Shown: positions 51,687 through 60,929 of the stretch, one piece after another
How positions within the stretch are numbered: the first letter of the stretch is position 1
Layout: each line of letters opens with the position of its first letter
From: JASGIT01 sp047601665
GTDB taxonomy: Bacteria; Pseudomonadota; Gammaproteobacteria; Burkholderiales; Burkholderiaceae_C
Direction: 5' to 3'
Length of the DNA: 64,000 bases
NCBI GenBank assembly: GCA_047601665.1
Contig: JASGIT010000001.1
Span: 4,464,001-4,528,000 of the forward strand
Program-made: the position numbers and the translations under genes
The notes under the pieces: generated by a model
What the model was told of the DNA's origin: nothing
The model's database searches: none
The model's input: only the letters and a program-made list of their open reading frames with translations

Positions 51687-54600
51687 GTGTCATCTCTCGG
51701 AAAGTCCTTCGTGTCCTTCGTCGGTGCGCCGCGATGCCTGTCCGCATGGCGCGAGTTGGCGTTTTGCCTGCTGATGGCAGGTGCAGCCGCATCCTGCGCA
51801 CCGGTCTTAGCTCAGGACGCGACTGGATCGCGCGATGCGGAGGAAGAGCGCCTGCACATCGGGCTGCAGCGGGCCGAGCAGGCAATGTCGGAGGACAGCC
51901 CCCCTCTTGAGCATGCCATCCGCGATCTGGCGCTGCATTTCGAGGACGCGAAACAGCATCAGGACGCCATCACCGCATGGCAGCGCCTGCTTCCGTTGCG
52001 CGAGCGGCGGCTCGGTGTCGACGCATCCGAGGTCGCGTGGGTACTCGCCCGACTCGGATTGCAACTTGAGCACGAACGTCGATATGTCGAAGCGCTACAG
52101 GCCTATGAACGCAACCTGGCCATCATCAAACAGCGCCATGGTGAGCGGAGTTCCGAGGCGGCATCCGCCCTCTATCTGGTTGCTCGTACGCTGCGGAACC
52201 TTCGTCGCTATTCGGAAGCGATCAATGCGTATCTGGGATGCACTGACATCCTGGAGCACCTGCCGCTTCCGCAGTATCGCCAACTCGGCTCAGCGCTTTT
52301 CGGTGCCGGATCGGCGTACTTGGCTGTGGAGGACGGAAGCAAGGCCCTTCCGTTCCTCTTGCGCAGCCTGGAACTGCTGGAGGCCACCAAGCCCCGCGAC
52401 AATCATGCGATTGCCGATGCCATGCAAGGCATCGCACGAGCGCAAGCGCTGGCGCGAAACTACTCAGAAGCGCTGGCGATGGCAGATCGCGGCCTTGAGT
52501 TTACGCGTCGTGCTTTCGGTATCGACGATCCATGGATCTTGGGATTCGAAGCCCAGCGGGCGAGAACCCTGACAGAGCTGGCGCGGCAAACCGAAGCGCG
52601 CGACATATACGAACGCATCTTTGCGGCGAAGACGTCGCGCCATGGTGGCAACCCCCCTGAGCTTGCACGCATGGCACACGACTATGGGCTGTTGCTGCTG
52701 TACCGGATGGATCGCTCAGCCGACGCCATAACATGGTTCGAGCGCAGTCTGGCTCTGGCGAAGGACGGGATGAATCCGGGTGAAGCAGATGACGGTGCGA
52801 CGCGCGGCCACCTCGCCGAGGCCCTGGCATCGCAAGGACGTATAGCAGAGGCACTTGAGCATGGCCGCTACGCAGTCGACTTCTACAAGCGCCGCTCGCC
52901 CTCGAGCTTGGCCGATCAAGCCTGGGCAATGCATTTATACGCAGTCCTGCTTTCCAAATCGGGGCAACATGCCGAGGCAATCGCGCTCTTCGAGCGCAGC
53001 ATGATACTTCTTGAGAAAGATCTGGGCCCGGGGCACCCCAAGGTCGCCCATGTTCTTAACAATCTAGGCGTCGAACAGTGGGAGAGCGGTCGCATGGAAG
53101 ACGGCCTGAAGAATCTCCAGCGCGCGCTGGCGATTCGGGATGCCACGCTCAGTGCAGACGATCCTGCTGTGACGCGCAGCCTTCTCAATCTGGCGACTGT
53201 GCTATCCAGTGAATACCGCTTCGCCGAAGCCGAGCCACTGTTCTTGCGGGCGATCTCGATCGAGGAAGGTAGACACCCGCCTCACGGCGCCGGTCTTGCA
53301 TCCGCGCTGAGCAAATATGCCAACTCGCTAGCCAATGCAGGAGATCTCTCGGCTGCGGACGCTTTGACCACGCGTAGCGTTGCGATGCTTGACCATCTCG
53401 TCGGGCAGGATGGACCAAAGCTGGCGCACATCTTGTTGAATGCGGCGCGGATACAACGCCTGCTTGGCCAGGACGAGAAAGCGATGCGATTGGCAAACCG
53501 GGCGCTACAGGCGCTGGATTCTCTCGGGGACGTGCAGCGACCCGAACTGCTGCCAGTCCTGCAATTTCTCGCGAGTAGCCATGCTGTTGCAGGCCGGTCG
53601 TCCGACGCAATTGCAACGCATCGCCGCGCCTTCGACATCGCTTTGAAGGTTTACGGCCCCGACCATCCCGCAACGGCCACGGAACTCTTTTGGCTCGGCA
53701 GAACTGCGCTACAGGTCGGCTTGACGGATCTGGCGCTATGGGCACTAAGGCGGTCGCTCGACATACGCGAGAAGTTCTTCGGCCAGGACCACCCAGATCT
53801 GGCCAGTAATCTGAACGTCATCGGTGAGGCACTTCGCGCCAAGGGTGACGCAAGCGCCGCTGCGACGACTCTCAAGCGCGCGTGGCTGCTGGCCAGCCGG
53901 ACCTCCGGATTGCAGGACCTCAAGATTCGCATCAGTTTCAACCTGAGCCAAGCGTACCGGCAACTCGGGCAACCGGCGCTCGCTATCGTCTGGGGTAAAG
54001 AGTCGGTCAATGGCGTTCAAGCGACTCGCATCAACATTAACGCCCTGGAACGAGAAACACAGGACGCCTTTTTGCGATCGAAAGCAGGGGCCTACGATCA
54101 GCTCGCGGACATCCTTGTCGCCGAAGGCCGCATTGCCGAAGCGCAGCAGGTGCTCCAGATGCTCAAGGAGCAGGAACTGTTCGAGACTCAGCAGAGAGCG
54201 CAGGCGCCCGATGCCCGCGCCACGCGCGCCGAACTCACCGGCCTGGAGTATGTGAGTTTTAGCCGCTTCTACGCGTTGCGCGACGGTCAGATTGCCTTGG
54301 TCGCTGAGCGCCAGCAACTGGAAATCATGCGCGCCACGCGGAGGCTATCAGCAGTCGAGGCAAAGCGACTGGACGAATTGGTCCAACGGCTGCTGCCCGA
54401 GATCGCGGATGCCATGCAACGATTCTTGGAAACCCTTGAATCCGACATGCAGGCGACCGACGTCGAGCGCTCGAAAGTGCCGACGGTTCAGGCCGCGCAG
54501 ACGCTGCTTGCCCGTGCCGTCGCGGCCTTGGCGACGTCAGAGCCTCGCGCCAAGGCTGTCGGACTGCAATACGTATTCACCGACACACGCTTGTCGATCA

Positions 54601-55571
54601 TCCTGACGGTACCCGGCGGGCCGCCGCTGGCGCGCCAGATCGTAGTAAATCGCCAAGAGTTGCATGGATTGATCACGCGCTTTTCCGAACAGTTGAGCAA
54701 GCGCGCTGACATGCCCTATCTGCTGGCCACGTCCAGACGCCTGCACCAGTTGCTGATCGCGCCGATCGAGGCTGATCTGAAGGCCGCTGGTGCCCGAACG
54801 CTGATGCTGTCGCTCACGGATGCCCTGCGCTATGTACCTTTCGCCGCGCTTCACGACGGCGACCACTACTTGGTGCAGGATTTCGCTTTGGCGATGTTCA
54901 ACGAGGCCGGCGGGCAGGCGCTGGAGAAGGCGCCAGTGCCCGATTGGCGGGTAGCCGGCATGGGCTTGAGCGAATCGGTCGACGGCTTGCGACCGTTGCC
55001 GGCCGTGGCCGAGGAGATTAACGGTATCGTCCGCTCGCCCGAGGACGCTTTCCTGAATACCCGCTTCAACCGACGGCAACTGCACGACGTGCTAGGCTCA
55101 GACTACAACGTGCTGCATCTGGCCAGCCACTTCGTCTTCCAGCCCGGCCGTGCCGATGCATCGTGGTTATATCTCGGTGACAAGAGCCGCTTGACCTTGG
55201 CAGACATCTCGCGTGAGAAGCTTGATTTCAGGCGATTCGAACTCGTCACCTTGTCAGCCTGTGAGACAGGGAGGGGCGGCGGCCGTGACGCCTCTGGCGA
55301 CGAAGTGGAGAGCCTTGGTGCAAAGACACAGATGCAAGGTGCCCAGGCCGTGATGGCGACCTTGTGGAACGTAGGGGACGCAAGCAGCAGCGCATTCATG
55401 CAGCAGTTCTATCGCGGCCAAGCAAGCCGTAAGGTGTCGAACAAGGCCGAATCGCTGCGTACCGTCCAACTCGCTATGCTCGAGAGCCGCTTGACCGGCA
55501 TCAAATCTTCACGCGACTGGCGGCATCCGTACTATTGGGCACCGTTCGTGTTGATGGGAAATTGGCGCTGA
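51687..55571 (+). CDS. Exported TPR-CHAT (caspase-like) protein
   Basis: About 1294 residues from a GTG behind GAGG; an ATG 351 bases earlier would extend it with non-conserved sequence. A signal peptide ends near LAQDA (about residue 45). Residues about 60-800 are tetratricopeptide repeats (Kinesin-light-chain type: ALEHAIRDLALHFEDAKQHQ-like helices, AEPLFLRAISIEEGRHPP, ALRRSLDIREKFFGQDHPDL). A helical linker follows. The C-terminal CHAT domain carries the His in NVLHLASHFVFQPG (about 1148) and the Cys in LVTLSACETGRGGG (about 1192), then AKTQMQGAQAVMATLWNVGD. The dyad suggests an active protease. It would act in the periplasm or outside. It follows a sigma/anti-sigma pair and a lipoprotein gene. 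Confidence 0.9.
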   Translation: MSSLGKSFVSFVGAPRCLSAWRELAFCLLMAGAAASCAPVLAQDATGSRDAEEERLHIGLQRAEQAMSEDSPPLEHAIRDLALHFEDAKQHQDAITAWQRLLPLRERRLGVDASEVAWVLARLGLQLEHERRYVEALQAYERNLAIIKQRHGERSSEAASALYLVARTLRNLRRYSEAINAYLGCTDILEHLPLPQYRQLGSALFGAGSAYLAVEDGSKALPFLLRSLELLEATKPRDNHAIADAMQGIARAQALARNYSEALAMADRGLEFTRRAFGIDDPWILGFEAQRARTLTELARQTEARDIYERIFAAKTSRHGGNPPELARMAHDYGLLLLYRMDRSADAITWFERSLALAKDGMNPGEADDGATRGHLAEALASQGRIAEALEHGRYAVDFYKRRSPSSLADQAWAMHLYAVLLSKSGQHAEAIALFERSMILLEKDLGPGHPKVAHVLNNLGVEQWESGRMEDGLKNLQRALAIRDATLSADDPAVTRSLLNLATVLSSEYRFAEAEPLFLRAISIEEGRHPPHGAGLASALSKYANSLANAGDLSAADALTTRSVAMLDHLVGQDGPKLAHILLNAARIQRLLGQDEKAMRLANRALQALDSLGDVQRPELLPVLQFLASSHAVAGRSSDAIATHRRAFDIALKVYGPDHPATATELFWLGRTALQVGLTDLALWALRRSLDIREKFFGQDHPDLASNLNVIGEALRAKGDASAAATTLKRAWLLASRTSGLQDLKIRISFNLSQAYRQLGQPALAIVWGKESVNGVQATRININALERETQDAFLRSKAGAYDQLADILVAEGRIAEAQQVLQMLKEQELFETQQRAQAPDARATRAELTGLEYVSFSRFYALRDGQIALVAERQQLEIMRATRRLSAVEAKRLDELVQRLLPEIADAMQRFLETLESDMQATDVERSKVPTVQAAQTLLARAVAALATSEPRAKAVGLQYVFTDTRLSIILTVPGGPPLARQIVVNRQELHGLITRFSEQLSKRADMPYLLATSRRLHQLLIAPIEADLKAAGARTLMLSLTDALRYVPFAALHDGDHYLVQDFALAMFNEAGGQALEKAPVPDWRVAGMGLSESVDGLRPLPAVAEEINGIVRSPEDAFLNTRFNRRQLHDVLGSDYNVLHLASHFVFQPGRADASWLYLGDKSRLTLADISREKLDFRRFELVTLSACETGRGGGRDASGDEVESLGAKTQMQGAQAVMATLWNVGDASSSAFMQQFYRGQASRKVSNKAESLRTVQLAMLESRLTGIKSSRDWRHPYYWAPFVLMGNWR

Positions 55572-55860
55572 GGGTACGCTTCACTTATCCAAATCGACCA
55601 TGCTTGTAATGAATTGCTGCCCGTGCCAGGAGTCGTGGGTTCAAGTCCTTCTCTGCCTTCGAGTATGTAGCGACCGACGTTCGCCACCAGCCGCCGCGCT
55701 TCCCGCGATCTTTACCCGCTCTGCAAATTACTGCCTTGTCTGTGGTTAATCATGCGCTACTGGAAATACCACCCCAATAGTGACCCTGACCCAGGATTTC
55801 GAACCGTTCGGTAACAGAACAACCGGCATGATGAAGGCCCGTTTTGGGTCAGGAGCATGT

Positions 55861-56190
55861 CGTGAAGAAGAGCAAGTGCACTGAAGATCAGATTGGTCTT
55901 CACCAGCCGCAGCTTCACCGCGCTGGTCAGAAGCTACGGGCTGCGCCAGGAGTTCATCACGCCACACAGCCCCGAGCAGAACGGCCTGGTCGAGCGGGTG
56001 ATCCGTACGCTCAAGGAACAATGCGTGCATCGGTCCCGCTTCGAATCGCTGCAGCATGCCAGTCGCCTGATCGTGGACTGGATTCCCTTCTACAGCCACC
56101 GGCGCTCGCATCAGGATCTGAGCATGAGAACACCCGCTGAGGCATTCGCACTAGCAGCCTGACCTGTGCAGGTTCTGCTGGGTCAATATA
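55861..56190 (+). mobile_element. IS3-family element, internally deleted copy
   Basis: KKSKCTEDQIG, the N-terminus of orfA, is joined directly to LVFTSRSFTALVRSYGLRQE of orfB, which then continues via SPEQNGLVERVIRTLKEQCV to TPAEAFALAA and the 3' end GACCTGTGCAGGTTCTGCTG. Everything between is deleted. The orfB tail is nearly identical to that at 21.8-22.2 kb, so the two derive from one element. Confidence 0.82.
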
Positions 56191-56194
56191 AGTT

Positions 56195-56480
56195 TGCGGT
56201 TCTCTTCTTCGAACTGGCGCAGCCGACGCAGCTTCGAGGCGCCCACACCCGCGTACTTCTTGCGCCACACATAGAAGGTCGCATCGCTGATGCCCATCTT
56301 GCGACACACCTCCGACGCTGGTACCCAGATCGGCCTGCTTCAACGCAAAAGCAACCCGTTGTCCGAACGCAGCAGGAACGGCTCAGATACTCGGCCCCGC
56401 GTGCCGAAGCGCGCGATCAGCGCCTGCTCTAGCGCTGACTCGGCCGTCTTCGATCTCCCGCTGCGTGACAGGTGCCAGCC
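56195..56480 (-). mobile_element. Inverted middle part of the same IS3 element
   Basis: Minus strand: orfB segment LSRSGRSKTAESALEQALIA, VSEPFLLRSDNGLLL and, in another frame, orfA pieces corresponding to QADLGTSV, ISDATFYVWRKKY and LRRLRQFEEENRKL. These are just the parts missing in the deleted copy to the left. The element was broken and partly inverted. Confidence 0.7.
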
Positions 56481-56544
56481 CAGCAACTCCCGGCTGTGGC
56501 AGTCGATCACAAGGCCATCGCGGGGTCGATGCGGTTCCGGCTGC

Positions 56545-56853
56545 CTATAAGCCGGAGTTCCTGAGCGACAACGGCGGGGCCTACATTGCGACCGACACGC
56601 GAGCACTGGTCCGCTCACTGGGTCTGAAGCTCATCAACACGCCCATGTACAGCTCACAGAGCAACGGCATGGCCGAGACTTCGTGAACACCTTCAAGCGC
56701 GACTACGTTGCCCGTATGGACCTGCTTGACGCGCGCACGGTACTAGCACAACTGCTGGCGGCCTTCGAGCACTTCAACGAGGTGCATCCGCACTCGTCGC
56801 TGAAAATGCGTTCGCCTCGAGAGTTCAGGCGGCAGCGGGTTGCGGGGGGCTGA
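56545..56853 (+). mobile_element. IS3-family (IS2-group) orfB C-terminal fragment
   Basis: Reads PEFLSDNGGAYIATDTRALV, RSLGLKLINTPMYSSQSNGM, then after a frameshift VNTFKRDYVARMDLLDARTV, EHFNEVHPHSSLKMRSPREF. This belongs to the IS2 group, different from the element on its left. No 5' part. Confidence 0.8.
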
Positions 56854-56932
56854 CCAGGCGCTTTATTGCGAATAGGACGGGGCCGAGAGTACGGGGGCAA
56901 CATCACCATGCGGAAACACTGTCGCGACACTC

Positions 56933-57223
56933 TTAGGGCGGTGCTATTTTTCTGTCGGGCGGGCGCTTCGGCAAGACCAGCTTGTGCAATTCATTACTAT
57001 TTTCTGAATATATTTTCTCGCACTTTGCATCGAACTCATCTTGAGTAGTTTCATTGGCAGCATCATGGAATTGCACACACACCACAAAGGAGTAATTAGA
57101 AATAAGTAATTTAGATTTTGAGTCGGGAGTTTACACTCCGCAATAAAGTCCAGAACTATCATATATAAATCGAGCTGGCATACCGCCTAGAACCCAATAT
57201 TTATAGGTGAATTCCTCTTCCAT
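56933..57223 (-). pseudogene. AT-rich small gene with internal stop
   Basis: From an ATG (MEEEFTYKYWVLGGMPARFI, YDSSGLYCGV) the frame meets a TAA near 57131 and continues uninterrupted as TPDSKSKLLISNYSFVVCVQ, FHDAANETTQDEFDAKCEKI to KRPPDRKIAPP. Its GC is far below the window average. It looks like a foreign small protein gene of about 96 codons inactivated by one stop codon. Family unknown. Confidence 0.48.
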
Positions 57224-57539
57224 ATGATCACCATCCCCCTCGTTCAAGGCTGCTTCGTGGGTTAGGCATTACCACCACATCTAAATTAAAGATTAAAACT
57301 TCGCATGAACCGCTCCGGGTATGAACTGACCCCAGAAGTTGGACGGTTACGATTCCGCCGAGCAGGCGGTGCTTCTCCTTCTCAAATGTGATGACACGAC
57401 CGGCTAGACCAGCGTTCCTTGAACCTGTACTTCATATGAATTGCTGCTAAGGGTGGCGGCGCGCGCTGGATCTGGAATATTTGCTACTTCGTGAAGGATA
57501 ATCTGCCGTCCAATCATGAGCAGGATGGGCACTGGCGCT
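57224..57539. other. Intergenic with an IS3-type end relic
   Basis: Near 57322 the sequence TGAACTGACCCCAGAAGTTG resembles the terminal repeat of IS3/IS150-group elements. No other feature is seen in this AT-rich to GC-rich transition. Confidence 0.35.
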
Positions 57540-58596
57540 CTACCTCTCCTTGGCTAGCGCGGTCACGAGGTTTAACGCGTACTCCACGAGTCGCTTGTCA
57601 CTCGTCTCTAGGGACACAATGTATTTTCGGTTGATAGCAAATGCGGGGACACGCTCGACATTATAAGCGATGGTGTTAGGTTCATCCCAGTCCTTTACCG
57701 TGCTGGAGTAGTATGTCACGTCTTGATTGGCCAGTTGCCATGCCGCCACATAGTTTTCGATGTTGCGGCAATGTCCGCAGGTGTACTTGTCGAAGTGGAT
57801 GACTTCGTTCGGCAACCTGGGATAAGGGTCACCAGGGGTCTCGGAGTATTGTTTGCAGAACACCTTGGGGGGTAGTACAGAAGGGCACCCCATCGACTTT
57901 GCTGACGTGAAGTTCATTGCTGGTGAACCGTTTTCGAGTTTAAGACGGGCATGACCGGACCCCTTTTCAATGACATGCTTGGACCATTCGCTGGCCCCAA
58001 CGGAGGACATAGCCATATTGTGACCAAGGAGAGCAAGCTGCTCCTCAGACAGCTTGCTAACGTCAGTCAAAATGCGCAGCAGGCCCTCCTTGTTATTGAT
58101 TTCCCAGCTTAGGATGCCGACCCTACGCATCAGGTCGGTGGTCGTGTCTCGGACCAGACCTGCCGAAGCGAGCTCCTGGAGATACGCGCGGTTCAGCTTT
58201 TCTATTTCGATGCTGTAAGCCCGCATCGTCGAGCCGCGAATGCGAAGTAGTAAGTATTGCGCGTAGTTGGCCTGTGTGCCGTTGTACGGCACCACCTGGG
58301 CTATGGTGTGCTCGTCGTCTATCCTGTGCAGGCTGATGTCTCTTATATCCCGGTCAGTGATGTAGAGGCCGCCAATGTATTTGCCTGGCGCCGCCGCGCG
58401 CTGAACCCAAGCGTAAATGCAGCCTTGCCCATCGCACAGCTTCCCTAATGGAGAAAATTGCACTGGCGTGGATCCGATCAGGGGCAAAAGCGGTTTTGTC
58501 CATTGATAAACATCCGGCGAGGATGAAGCTCAGGCTCAGCAATAGCAGCCACCGGAGTTGCTGGATGCCAGACATGGCTACTCTTGAAATTGACAT
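57540..58596 (-). CDS. Lipoprotein with thioredoxin-like (DsbC/DsbA-type) domain, frameshifted near N-terminus
   Basis: The signal peptide SGIQQLRWLLLLSLSFILAG with lipobox LAGC lies in one frame from an ATG at 58596. After CLSMDKT the protein continues in the next frame (KPLLPLIGSTPVQFSPLGKL), so a one-base indel near 58500 separates them. A TTG at 58487 could start a form without export signal (315 residues). In that numbering the C-terminal third is a thioredoxin fold with CGHC (237-240, FDKYTCGHCRNIENYVAAWQ) and a cis-Pro motif VERVPAFAINRKYIV. An envelope thiol oxidoreductase is likely. Downstream partner of the 486-residue lipoprotein, 27 bases apart. Confidence 0.72.
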
Positions 58597-58623
58597 GTTG
58601 GTTTTTCCTGGAATTATGAGGGG

Positions 58624-60084
58624 CTAGAACATCTGTCCTTCGTTGATACGATCAAAGTCATCCTGCAATTCTTTGACCAGGTCCACACGAATGAACCCCT
58701 TTTCCACCAGCCCATCGTTGGGGTTGACGCTCACCGAGGCCGAGCCCCTCTCGCATGCATCTTTCCCATACTGCTTGACGCAAAAGGCCTTGAGTTCAGT
58801 GACCACGGTGACCATTCCAGCGAGCGATTGAATCACGCCCAGAGGGATGACCGCCAGTTCTCTCTCAACTGTGCCAAACGCACCCAGAATCTGTGAGGCC
58901 GTCGAAGCAACATCGCGATCACGGGATTTTTGGAGGCCCATGAGCTTTTGGATGTAGGCATGGCGTTGCGCCGGCGTCTTAACCTCATCCGCAGTGATGA
59001 GAAGGACATTCAGCGCGCATCGGTCCAGGGTACGGCTGCAAAACTGGTACGAGTTAAGCGCTTGCTGCTTGTTGCGTTGCCCTGTGACGCCCGCCCAATA
59101 GAACCCCCCTTGCATCCACTTTGCGTACTGGCACCCGAAATCACGATTAAGGTCCTCCTTACGAGGCTGGCCGGCCTGTGTACCGATGGCGGGCGAATGC
59201 AGGCCTTCCAAGCGCTGCAAAGCATTGGAGTAGTTACCTCGAGCGGCTTGGCGCCGCGCCAGCTCCGAGCCGATGAAGCACGTACTGGAGAGACCCCCGT
59301 TTTGGGTGCCGTAGCGAAGGATGTCCAAAAGGGAATTTTCAGTGGCCGCCTCAGACGCGCCCCCAAACTGCTCAGCGAGGACGGATTGCATACAAAGCAG
59401 CCGGTCGTCAGGATATTTGCCGTTGATGCGGTTGAGCGCCTTGCCGATAAGTTGCTGCGCGAGCTGGTATTCGCGCTGGCCGGCGCCAGGCATCGACATC
59501 AGGGTGGCCACGTACGTCGTGGTAGAGATGACGACCGTGTCGACCTCCTCCCTCGGCTGCGGATAGATGCTCTGCACGGTCGTCGGGTCGCGCCGGGACA
59601 GTATCGAGCGTTGGTACATCTGAGGGACGACCTCAATCAGGTTCGTGGGACGTAGCCCTTCCACGCGCTGGAGCAGTGCCAGAGAGTCCGGACGGAACCG
59701 GGCAAAGCACGCCCAGGCAATGGTTTGCTGCACCGCATGGACGGTGCGGATGTTTCCGCCAGGGCCCAGCGTGGTGACGCTTTGCGGCCCAGCCTGAATC
59801 TTGGGAATCACCCAGCCTTCTGTTGCCGGAGCGTTGGCCAGACGAGCGCGTTCTCGTTCTTGTTGGATTTGCTGAGCCCGGTCTTGCCCCTGTTTGATTT
59901 GATTGAATTTGAGCGATTCGGCGATGTTTCTCGGCCGAGGAAGTGCGGGCGGTGCCGCCTGCGGCATTGCGCCGGGAGGGGTATAGACGGCGGTAGCGGG
60001 ATTGAAAGGCTTCGCCGCCAGCATCGGTGTGCAGCCTGAGAAGACAAAAGATGCAAACGCACCAAGAACAACACGCACGAGCAT
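58624..60084 (-). CDS. Lipoprotein of unknown function
   Basis: About 486 residues from MLVRVVLGAFASFVFSGC (lipobox FVFSGC, Cys18); an ATG twelve codons earlier precedes the signal peptide and is less likely. A proline-rich spacer (TPPGAMPQAAPPALPRPRNI) and a coiled-coil-like segment follow (IKQGQDRAQQIQQERERARL). The rest is helical, with many cysteines (TIAWACFARFRPDS, DRLLCMQ, TCFIGSELARRQAARGNYSN, QLRCALN-like). The repeats of small helical pairs recall TPR/Sel1-like solenoids, but no clear consensus is found. It lies between two coupled microORFs and a thioredoxin-like lipoprotein gene, one operon. No family recognised. Confidence 0.75.
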   Translation of the reverse strand: MLVRVVLGAFASFVFSGCTPMLAAKPFNPATAVYTPPGAMPQAAPPALPRPRNIAESLKFNQIKQGQDRAQQIQQERERARLANAPATEGWVIPKIQAGPQSVTTLGPGGNIRTVHAVQQTIAWACFARFRPDSLALLQRVEGLRPTNLIEVVPQMYQRSILSRRDPTTVQSIYPQPREEVDTVVISTTTYVATLMSMPGAGQREYQLAQQLIGKALNRINGKYPDDRLLCMQSVLAEQFGGASEAATENSLLDILRYGTQNGGLSSTCFIGSELARRQAARGNYSNALQRLEGLHSPAIGTQAGQPRKEDLNRDFGCQYAKWMQGGFYWAGVTGQRNKQQALNSYQFCSRTLDRCALNVLLITADEVKTPAQRHAYIQKLMGLQKSRDRDVASTASQILGAFGTVERELAVIPLGVIQSLAGMVTVVTELKAFCVKQYGKDACERGSASVSVNPNDGLVEKGFIRVDLVKELQDDFDRINEGQMF

Positions 60085-60097
60085 GGGCAGGCCTCCC

Positions 60098-60202
60098 TCA
60101 GTTGACAACGAAACGGCCACGTAGGCCGCTTGGATCGCCGAAACCGCCTAGTGTCATTGGGCTTGCGGCGACCATGACGATTTGCATCAATGCCCCATTC
60201 AT
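60098..60202 (-). CDS. MicroORF, translationally coupled (34 aa)
   Basis: Starts behind AAGGAGGACAGG with the ATG overlapping the preceding stop (ATGA). Product MNGALMQIVMVAASPMTLGG then FGDPSGLRGRFVVN, a hydrophobic first half that may enter the membrane. It ends 13 bases before the lipoprotein start. The strong Shine-Dalgarno and the coupling on both sides argue for real translation. Confidence 0.5.
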   Translation of the reverse strand: MNGALMQIVMVAASPMTLGGFGDPSGLRGRFVVN

Positions 60203-60348
60203 CCTGTCCTCCTTGCCGCCAACAGCAGCGCTTGGAACTTCAGACGTCTGACGCACCAAAGAATCAGGAAAAGCGGTCTCTTTTTGGCACGTGCGCAGGA
60301 TTGCGCACAAGCGCAGGACTTTGGTTTGGCTTTCGTGCTCGTTTGCAT
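60199..60348 (-). CDS. MicroORF, first gene of the lipoprotein operon (49 aa)
   Basis: ATG eight bases after AGGAG. Product MQTSTKAKPKSCACAQSCAR then AKKRPLFLILWCVRRLKFQA, ending LLLAARRTG: a basic, cysteine-containing N-terminus and a hydrophobic-basic C-terminal half. The stop overlaps the next ATG. Likely a small membrane-active or membrane-associated peptide; unrecognised. Confidence 0.48.
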   Translation of the reverse strand: MQTSTKAKPKSCACAQSCARAKKRPLFLILWCVRRLKFQALLLAARRTG

Positions 60349-60929
60349 TAGAAGGTCTCCTGGTTGAATTGGGGCACTGTTAATAGAGCCTCCAGACCAT
60401 GCGGCTGGCACATGCCATCCCGGCTCTATACGCATCGTCCGTGGCTCTCTGAGGGTTAAGGCCGCTCATACTCTGCTTGGACGTGCGGAGTAGCTAGTTG
60501 TCAGGATACGAACTTACCCTAAAAACCGCAGTTCCCTCGCCCAAATAAGCAGTTGAGCCATAGCTGGTGCGGATATGAGCGGATGGAGCAAGAGGCGCCG
60601 GGTGGTGATCGTGCGCCAGCGCATCCGAGGCGGCATTGCGCGCGAGCGGAGGGTGAAGCATCCAAGAGTGGCGCTTGCATGATCGACATGCTGATGTCGC
60701 GGGTGCTCATTGACCCGAAAGCTTGCCCTCAAACGCGGTTTGCAGCACCGCCTGCACGTGTAGGCCGGCGCGAGTCTTCTGCGGACGAATGTCAATGCCG
60801 GAGTGGGTCATGTGCAGACCAAGCCCTCGACACCACTCCATATCCTGACAACGGCGCGGCCGCTCCGTCCAACCATAGGGCGCGGCACCTTCACCCGACC
60901 GCACTGCCCCGCAAAGAAAGGAATCGACT
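60349..60929. other. Divergent promoter region without supported genes
   Basis: About 580 bases between the microORF operon (minus) and the repeat lipoprotein (plus). Frames on both strands are open by GC content only. It must hold both promoters; no operator symmetry was recognised. Confidence 0.4.

Noticed and set aside
55600..55670. tRNA-like T-arm sequence (GTGGGTTCAAGTCCTTC)
   Set aside because: The stem does not pair and no acceptor, D or anticodon arm can be drawn; at most a tRNA 3'-end relic from an integration event.
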